Of a stretch of DNA of 64,000 bases, positions 55,965-64,000 are shown piece by piece; the stretch's first letter is position 1; each line of letters begins with the position of its first letter. Where the stretch lies: contig OV884059.1 of NCBI GenBank assembly GCA_930367215.1, positions 235,227,803-235,291,802 on the forward strand. The letters are read 5' to 3'. A model generated the notes under the pieces. The model was not told the origin of the DNA. It worked only from the letters and a program-made list of their open reading frames with translations, and searched no databases. Made by a program: the position numbers and the translations under genes. The DNA comes from Pollenia angustigena. Taxonomy: Eukaryota; Arthropoda; Insecta; Diptera; Polleniidae.

Positions 55965-56218
55965 TAATTCTGTGGCATTTTGACAAAACATATTAAGTCA
56001 AATTAAAAAAGTTGACAAAATTGTTAATCATACGAATTTTCATTCAAAAAACATTTTTATTTGCGTTATTATAATTTTGTATTATCAACGAAATTGTTCT
56101 TTAATTTTGGTTTATTAGTTAATAAAAATGATTTTTAATTTTTTCACCGAGTTTTTCTTAAAACCTTTTTTGCTATCTTATCTCGACTTAAGATGTTTTG
56201 TCAAAATGCCGCAGAATT
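55965..56218. mobile_element. MITE copy C of the TTTTGACAAAACAT family
   Basis: About 254 bp with ends AATTCTGTGGCATTTTGACA / inverse. The inner right side 'gctatcttatctcgactt' matches copy B. Confidence 0.7.
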
Positions 56219-56297
56219 TTTATATTTAAATATAAAAAGAATAATAGACCATTTTTGAAAATCGAACTTACTAAAAATTTAAAAGTAAAATTATTTG

Positions 56298-56529
56298 ACA
56301 TTTTTCATTTTTCGAATTTATTCTATGAGCTAAATTTCAGTTATGTATTTTATAAAGCTTTTTTGTAATAGTTCTATTCCTACAATTTTTCAGAAATGAC
56401 TTTATACACTACCAGACTATTATATTGTATTTTCTGAAAAATTGTAGGAATAGAACTATTACAAAAAAGCTTTATAAAATACATAACTGAAATTTAGCTC
56501 ATAGAATAAATTCGAAAAATGAAAAATGT
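56298..56529. repeat. Perfect 99-bp inverted repeat
   Basis: 56298-56396 and 56431-56529 are exact reverse complements by my reading, with a 34-nt loop. No coding. The perfection over 99 bp contrasts with the worn elements around it. Confidence 0.9.
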
Positions 56530-56740
56530 TGAATATAATATAAAGTTACCTTCGGAAGGAAATAATTCCCAGTTTCTATTTGGTAAAATTATTTGTTTTA
56601 TAGTAAATTTTTTTTTTAAAATATTTAAATATATCAGAATTTTATTCGATTAATAAACAAACATTTTAACAAAAAATCGTAAATTTAAATGATTTTTTAT
56701 TTTCTTTTATTAAATAAAAATTATAAATAAAAAAGAGCTT

Positions 56741-57197
56741 AAATCTAGTTTACCGACGCAGCTCCAAATAAAAAAAAACAAGTGCATAGGATGATATAAA
56801 ATTGAAAAGTAAGAAAAAAATAAAGTAAAAAAAGTGTTTTCGCATTGTTTTCGCGTTATGAATCTATGAAGGTATTAGTTTAAAGCTCTTGAATATATAT
56901 TTCTGAATACACAAAATTTATTTAAAAATTCTTAACCCATTAAGAAGCGGGTATGAGTTTGCGAAAATACAATAGTTTTTGTAGGCATAACAATTACTAT
57001 GGAGAAAAGATTTAGTTAGCGAAGCTGTTGTTTGTCATACCATAGAGGAGGAAATTGTTGCTTTAGCTAGCGAAGCCAGTGTTTGTATAACTTAAAATTT
57101 AGGCGTTTGCGCCACTTCTTTCTCTTTATATTTTCTTATTTTTTATTTTTATCACCCAAGGTTATTTTATTTGGAGCTGCGTCGGTAAACTAGATTT
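56741..57197. mobile_element. 457-bp MITE with perfect 33-bp ends
   Basis: AAATCTAGTTTACCGACGCA and on is exactly inverted at the right end (57165-57197). Inside, a TTAGTTAGCGAAGC ... CATACCATAGAGGAGGAAAT phrase occurs and reappears outside at 57296-57350. Confidence 0.8.
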
Positions 57198-57500
57198 GTT
57201 CCGAATAATTTTAAGAAACTCGGTTTATTTTTTGGTTTTCTAAAACTTGCGTTTTGTTCTTATTTGCGAAAATGATATTTAGTATAAATATAAGTTTTAG
57301 TTAGCGAAAGCGAAGCCGGTCTTGTTATACCATAGAGGAAGAAATCCTTGTGCCCGATCGAAGGGCGGTAATGCATGGAAGTTTTAGCGCAGCCGGTGTT
57401 TGTGTGTAGGTTTCCACACTACCTTTGAGGTACTACACGTAGCGCGTTGCCAATTGTTTTAAATGGCTGGCTTCCCCAATAGGACTAAACCATTGTTAAT

Positions 57501-58008
57501 CTGGTATGTGATGGAAAATGATTTTGAAAACAAACCGATTCGAAAACTATCAGGTATGTGATGGAAATCGATTTTAAAAACGATACGATTTGAAACCGAA
57601 AATATCGTTTTCAGTATCTTTTAAAATGGATTTTAAATGCATATTCCTTTTATTTTCAGTGTTTATTCTTTCAAATTTTATATTATATACGTTAACTGAA
57701 GTGCATTCTGAACGAAAATTTAAGACTATAATTCAGAAATAGATTTTAAAATCCTTCGAAATTCATCACACCTTTTAAAAACGTTCGTTTTGAAATCGAT
57801 CGATTTTCATCACATACCTGTATATTTTTCATTATCATTAAAAATTTATTTCCAACCACCAATTCAGTTTAAACTAACTATTACTTTAACTTCCAGTTAA
57901 CAATATGTTTCGACAGCTATAACTAATAATTAATTATAACTGAACTTGGTGAAATCGGGGGTAAAACATTTAGTTTTTTAAAAACGATCAATTTTAATCA
58001 CATACCTG
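57501..58008. mobile_element. CAGGTATGTGATG-family MITE, interrupted by its own kind
   Basis: Outer ends CTGGTATGTGATGG and TCACATACCTG; inside, 57551-57820 is a complete second copy (270 bp, ends CAGGTATGTGATG). A stretch at 57866-57945 recurs at 62158-62235. A third copy starts at 63438. Confidence 0.7.
57551..57820. mobile_element. Inner CAGGTATGTGATG MITE
   Basis: Inverted ends of about 20 bp; TAT on both sides. Its reverse complement matches 63438-63617 and 63939-64000 closely. Confidence 0.75.
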
Positions 58009-58445
58009 ATACATGCGTAAGTAACAATAAAATAACACTTATAAGTTAATAAAGAAATAAATAGAAAGTTAAAATAAAAAATAACATTGTATTAATCAAC
58101 GCTACTGTTTTTATATATGTACATTTTTCTATGCCAAGATTAAAACATGCAATTATGCCATCCTTTTGTGAGTGCATTTTAGAGAAGTGTGATTTTTTTT
58201 TACTCATCTTTGTCATGCATTATGTATAAAACGAATATGTATATAAATTAATAAAAATATATAAATAAGATAACTACTGTGGATGGCATTGTTGGCATTT
58301 ACAACACACTTCTTTTTTTAAAGCTATTTAATAGCTATACATTTTACAATGATTTTGATTACATTTTTGTATATAAATCGGTATTAAACGAACTAAAAGT
58401 GAAATTGCAATGTGTAATATAAAATTATATGTGCAATAGTAACTT

Positions 58446-59477
58446 TTAAGAAATTATATTATGTATAATTTGTAAATATTTATATATACTAACAATGCAG
58501 TCTTTACAAACTCTGTAGTCACATTGAATGCATTTAGTTTTAATTTTTTTTAAATTTCCACAATGACAACAAAACTGTGAACTATTATCTGCATGTTTTA
58601 TTAAAATAGATTTGATGGTCTTTCTAAATTGGTCTGGTAATGGTAAATCTAATAACGATTTACCTTTTAAAAAGTTAATAACATAAATAATAACGAAAAC
58701 TCTACAACTAACACCATCTTTTTGCGTAGTTCTATCTGTTATTTGCATAAATTTCCAAGATGTATCCTTGCAAGCATTTGTAATAAATTTGTTAAAGTGG
58801 TATTTTCCTGTGTGGTTATGAAGAGAATCTATGAAAATAAATTCTTTTGATGCTAAATTTAAAATGCAGACATTAAAGTGGTTATTACTTAAAATTGGTA
58901 TAATAATATAATCTGGTTTGTACAATATTAATTTGTTAACCTTTTCGTAACAAATATCTTTTATTTGGCATGTAAGACTTAAAACGTTTTTATAATTTTC
59001 TTTTAGAAAAGCCAAAAGTGCGCTATCTAAAACAAAGTTTGTTAGTTGGTATCCTTGCTTTAAACTGTTCCAATCATCCAAGTCCAAAATATTATAGAAA
59101 CCAATATCTAATTGTTTCAAAGTTGGATATGTTTTTTTAAATAATTGATCATATTTGAAAAGGTAATACTTTATTTCGTAATGACTTTCTTTTCGTGTTT
59201 TCGGTAATTGTATGTAGGTATGTTCTTTGTTAATTCTTGATACTTCTTGATTTTCTTCATTATCAATTTTAATTGTATCTTGTACCTCCTTGGGTTTTAT
59301 GTTAAATCTTTTGCAAGTTTTCGCATTTGCCAATTGTTTTGGATTAATAGCTTTTCGTTTCTTTTCATCTTTTTTTTCCCAGTTTTCTTCAACGTCTTGG
59401 GGTTTTAAATCATTATCAACTTTTTTCGATTTTGATAAAGCTGTTGTCGTTCTTTTTTTGTGCTTCTGTTTCCCCAC
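58446..59477 (-). CDS. Ulp1-like cysteine protease of a Mutator-type transposon
   Basis: 343 codons. The basic N-terminus (residues 1-60) is followed by a C48-type protease core: His200 (SNNHFNV), Asp217 (FIFIDSL), Gln252 (TTQKDGVSC) and Cys258, in the order and spacing of Ulp1/SENP enzymes. The residue after Cys is Arg instead of the usual Gly. The last 40 residues form a zinc-finger-like tail (CCHC, CIQC, CKDC). It sits just downstream, same strand, of MULE transposase pieces, and probably formed their C-terminal part before frameshifting: the reading of the upstream piece reaches a TAA near 59490. Ulp1 domains are known passengers of plant MULEs; the role in transposition is unclear. Confidence 0.65.
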   Translation of the reverse strand: MGKQKHKKRTTTALSKSKKVDNDLKPQDVEENWEKKDEKKRKAINPKQLANAKTCKRFNIKPKEVQDTIKIDNEENQEVSRINKEHTYIQLPKTRKESHYEIKYYLFKYDQLFKKTYPTLKQLDIGFYNILDLDDWNSLKQGYQLTNFVLDSALLAFLKENYKNVLSLTCQIKDICYEKVNKLILYKPDYIIIPILSNNHFNVCILNLASKEFIFIDSLHNHTGKYHFNKFITNACKDTSWKFMQITDRTTQKDGVSCRVFVIIYVINFLKGKSLLDLPLPDQFRKTIKSILIKHADNSSQFCCHCGNLKKIKTKCIQCDYRVCKDCIVSIYKYLQIIHNIIS

Positions 59478-59479
59478 TG

Positions 59480-60146
59480 TTCTTCAGGTTCCTAATACTC
59501 ATTTGGTAAACAATAACAATGTTCTTTTGCCAAAAGGATATTTCTTTCCTTATTTTTAATGTCTTGTGCTTTAAACTTAACATCATCTGTTTTAGTTTCC
59601 GTAAACATGTTGTAATGATATCGGATTTCTTTTAATGTACTCATATTGTCTTTTCTGTCTGCTCTTATAAAATCTCCTGGTCGTACAGATCCATTGTTTA
59701 ATATAATATGCTTTTGTAAAAAAAAAACTAAATTCTACAGGAGCATTACTTAGATGATTGCCCGAGGGATCTATTAATATTCCCATAATATTTGTCCACA
59801 TTGGCAAAAATGAACCATACTTGTTTATTATGTAATTACATATATCATCATTTTTATATTCGTTGTCTTCACCTTTTGCTTCTGAATCCTTTACGTTATT
59901 TATATCTTGATATATCTTGAGAAACAGCTTTTTAAATGGACTTCTAGATGCAATGGATTCTAAGTTACTAATTTCTTCATTATCAGGAATGTTGTCATTT
60001 TCAGATTCATCTTCAAAGCTTTCTAAAATCTTACTTTTAAGGATTTTAAAACTTTCGTTAAACACATAATCTTTTTTGGGATATAAAAGGGCAACAAATA
60101 AATGAAGCACAGCCGCGAATAACGTTGTAAACTCCACATTTTGCAA
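59480..60146 (-). pseudogene. MULE transposase, C-terminal part
   Basis: 60146-59592 reads to 'GSFLPMWTNIMGI' and 'HLSNAPVEF', a conserved MULE stretch, and then shifts frame at an A10 run (59718-59727); the other frame continues with 'NNGSVRPGDFIRADRKDN' down to a stop near 59490. One homopolymer slip thus separates the two. Confidence 0.65.
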
Positions 60147-60156
60147 AAACTATTTT

Positions 60157-60464
60157 TTAGAAGATAACCGTTAACCTTACTCTCTTACACACTTTAAACA
60201 TCAAATCAACCAAAACTATGCACCTTAACGCCTTCAAAATGGCATACAAAGTGTCAGGCAGTGGAAGAACAGTGCAAGTTACTAACAAAATGATGAAACC
60301 GAAATGATTTTGCAGTGCGGAATAATGTTTTAAAAGCATTGTGCATAAAAGTTTTTATCATCATTATTTTTAATAAAAGGAAAAAAAAAATTTTAAAACA
60401 AATAATGCTGCCTGTCAAAAAACGTTTTTTTGCTCTCCTGAAAAAATATTATTTTGTAACTTAA
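60157..60464. other. Segment bounded by a 24-bp inverted duplication
   Basis: TGAAGCACAGCCGCGAATAA (60103 on) and its exact inverse (ending 60488) flank this 338-bp piece; the piece interrupts the transposase reading and has no clear coding. It may be an intron or a small rearrangement. Confidence 0.5.
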
Positions 60465-60468
60465 AACG

Positions 60469-61230
60469 TTATTCGCGGCTGTGCTTCAAATGTTTAAACC
60501 AAAATTTACTTTCATTTAAAGTTTTAAGATCAAATGCTACTGTTAAAACGTTTTTAAGAAAGTGACGTTGCATATTGTGTTTTCCCACTTTATTATTTAA
60601 ATCCTTGGATATAATATGTATGTAGTGGGCTTTGCACCATTGTATGATTACTTTTGGCCTTGGATTGGCGTAAGGATTTTCTAAGTGATTAAAGCAATCC
60701 TTAAGGAACTCGGAAAAATTTTGATCGTTGCAGCATTTTAAAATTGCTCCAAAGAGGGCATAGCTTACATCTGTGCAAACTCGTTGGAAAAAAGGCCACT
60801 TGAATTTATGTTCAATACAATATGCCTTTAAATGTTCCATTATAAGGTTTATATCTCTCAAAGTGTGACGAGATAGAATTGCTGTTGCGATAGGAAAAAT
60901 TTTTTTTATGTTTTTTATTCTTGTTACCATTTTGTATATTAAAATTCTCTTTTCAGCGCACTCTATATGACGAATACTTTGTCCAGTAGCATCCATATGA
61001 AGAGTAAAATTTGAGTCCTTCAATATTTGTGGGTTACTCTCAAAAGTTTCAAATGTAATTTTTTCCCAGCAATATATTGTTAATGGTGCGGCTAAAAACT
61101 GGATATAATTACTGTAACAACATTGCTTCATTAAATAAACTTCATAAAATGGATCGGAATTATAATATCTATCAAAATTGGCTTCTGACTTACACTTGCG
61201 TAGCGCATCTGAACTCTGAATGGTTTGCAT
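60469..61230 (-). pseudogene. MULE transposase, N-terminal and catalytic part
   Basis: 253 codons with 'LHMDATGQSIRHI' (first Asp at 80), 'VCTDVSYALFGAI' (second Asp at 154) and 'QWCKAHYIHII' with the C-x2-H pair that MULE transposases carry after the second Asp. Intact over this length; it continues into the pieces at lower coordinates. Related to the animal Mutator groups (Phantom, NOF of Foldback) in kind; the exact group is not determined. Confidence 0.7.
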
Positions 61231-61289
61231 GTTTCCACATTCAGCAATTTTATCTTACGCTTTCAATATTTGTTCTTTTCTGTTCAGGT

Positions 61290-61459
61290 ATGAACTTTTT
61301 CCTTTTAGCGCGTTTTTAACAAGAAATAGTGACCGCCCACCGTCGGCACAAATTCCATCAGAACAGGGGGCACAGGCTCAAAACAAAAGTGAGCCGGAGG
61401 CATCTCAAAGAGAGGCAGGAACTCCAGTTCAGGCCTTTAAGGACCTGCAAATTAACTAA
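61290..61459 (+). other. Exon-like GC-richer coding stretch
   Basis: After two pyrimidine-AG sites (TTCTTTTCTGTTCAG at 61286 and TTTTTCCTTTTAG near 61304), a 50-codon open stretch rich in Ser/Pro/Gln/Glu ends at TAA 61457-61459, with ATTAAA-type signals after. It may be the last exon of an unknown plus-strand gene. No homology recognised. Confidence 0.3.
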
Positions 61460-61724
61460 ACGTGGTTTTTCAATAAGATTTCTGTATTAAAAAAACATTT
61501 TTTAACAAATATTTCTCTATTAAAGTGAATTTTATAAAAAAATTAGATTAAAAGTTTTTAATACACTTAAAATTCTTGCGTTTTCGATTTCCAGAACACC
61601 CCTAATAATAATAACGGTCAATTACACTAAGTTTATGTATAACTAGCATTTAACCCGCTACTTCGTTAGCATCTACTTTTTCCTATACACTCATTACATT
61701 ACATATTGTATATTATGTTTCCAG

Positions 61725-61935
61725 TTCCAATAATAACGGAAATTCAAAAATTTCCAGTTAAAGAACAAAAAGTACCAAAAGACCTCTTACAGATTCTCAT
61801 TCACTCAGGACCTTGTACGTTTAATTTAATTTTTATAGGTCCAATACTAACGGAAATTCAAAAAGTACCAGTTACTAAACAAGTACCAAAAAGTTCCCTC
61901 ATAGATTCTTATCCACTCAGGACATTGCATGTTGA
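61725..61935. repeat. Two diverged tandem units, about 127 bp
   Basis: 'aacggaaattcaaaaa', 'aaagtaccaaaa'-like and 'cactcaggac' recur at about 61735 and 61850. The open frame across both is a by-product. Confidence 0.6.
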
Positions 61936-61981
61936 AGCGATAATTTAAAAAATACCAGTTGTAGAACCAAAAAGCTAAAGA

Positions 61982-62040
61982 AAACAAGTAAGAGTGCTAT
62001 ATTCGGCTGTGCCGAATCTTATATACCCTTCACCATTGTG
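61982..62040. repeat. Dispersed fly repeat with ATTCGGCtgtGCCGAAT hairpin
   Basis: 'gtaagagtgctatattcgg' to 'ttatatacccttcacca'. I recognise this phrase as very common in calyptrate fly genomes. The hairpin has a 7-bp stem. Possibly the end of a Helitron-like or other mobile element. Confidence 0.5.
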
Positions 62041-62635
62041 CGAGCAGAATACAGAGCAACTAGACAAAAACTAACTTGCATATTAAGCCGACGATATTTT
62101 TTATATACATCATATAATAAATTTAACTTATTAACAATTTCACCAAAAGTATTTCACTAAAACGAATTATTACTTTAACTTCCAGTTAACAATATGTTTT
62201 TGACTGTTATAACTGATAGTTAATTATAACTAACGTGTATAATTGGCCGTTAGTTATGAAAGATTAGATTCTAGATCCTATTTTTTTATAAACAAACATT
62301 AAAAATTTTTATTTTTACTGCCTTTATTTAACTAGTATATGCTTTTTAAACTTACATGCATAATATGTATTTCAATACATTGTTCTTAAATTTTAAAATA
62401 AACGTAAATTACTAATATCATAAATTTACATTTTAAGTCTTAATCAAGTATAAATTAAAATTAAAAAAGGTATTTTGCTTAAAGAATTAAAGACGGAACA
62501 GAAACAAAATATCTATTAACAGAAAAATAAAAACATTTGTTTTTGGTACCAGGAGAATTCCGTTTGACTTAAACAGACACGTAACTAAAATAAAATTAAT
62601 GCAAGTTTTTGGAATCACTTTTAACCATACTTTAT
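62041..62635. other. Spacer left of the Cdk5-like locus
   Basis: AT-rich; 62158-62235 is a relative of 57866-57945. This may include the former 3' UTR of the Cdk5-like copy. No coding. Confidence 0.4.

Positions 62636-64000
<1,365 letters not shown>

Noticed and set aside
61077..61319. Plus-strand ORF opposite the MULE transposase
   Set aside because: Shadow of the minus-strand frame with clear MULE motifs.

Overview
The window looks like AT-rich nuclear DNA of a higher (probably calyptrate) fly. The reasons are the very high A+T content, the dense microsatellites, the families of mobile DNA (Ty3/gypsy and errantivirus relics, RTE-like and RNase H-bearing LINEs, hAT, P, Mutator-like and many small inverted-repeat elements), and one recognisable host locus on the minus strand at the right end that closely resembles insect Cdk5. 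The species cannot be fixed from sequence alone. There are no bacterial features, no rRNA genes, no CRISPR array and no intact tRNA gene.

Left part (1-15.2 kb). The only large intact coding capacity is a young Ty3/gypsy-type LTR retrotransposon on the plus strand (1354-11572). Its two long repeats appear identical. It has a tRNA-Lys primer binding site, a gag gene, and a pol gene in the -1 frame behind a textbook G-GGA-AAC slippery site with a downstream stem. Its 3' untranslated part holds two copies of a shortened tRNA-Lys-like sequence. A 158-bp tandem repeat and a second, LTR-like block follow.

Middle part (16-37 kb). A decayed minus-strand gypsy element was broken up by later insertions: a 3.18-kb RTE-like LINE (20964-24140, duplication of 6 bp), a 5.2-kb RNase H-bearing LINE (24814-30008, duplication of 13 bp) and a third insertion or rearrangement with CACAGTG-ended repeats and a transposase relic (18.2-20.3 kb). 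To its right is a dead errantivirus (LTR, env piece, integrase, protease, gag; polymerase deleted), itself hit by three small inverted-repeat elements.

Right-middle part (37-57 kb). A hAT element (38452-42712, 8-bp duplication) sits inside an older small inverted-repeat element and carries two later insertions. One of these is a 2-kb foldback made of head-to-tail then tail-to-tail copies of a unit with a tRNA-like pol III promoter. A second copy of this foldback lies at 47066-49165, also with a 12-bp target duplication. This composite is the best candidate here for something undescribed. Around it are relics of a LINE and a P-like transposase and at least ten short inverted-repeat elements, several nested.

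Right end (57-64 kb). A broken Mutator-like transposon joins a MULE-type transposase to a Ulp1-like cysteine protease (61230 down to 58446). Beyond it lie exons of a Cdk5-like gene that keep their introns but have an in-frame stop and a transposon in a coding exon, so this copy is probably dead.
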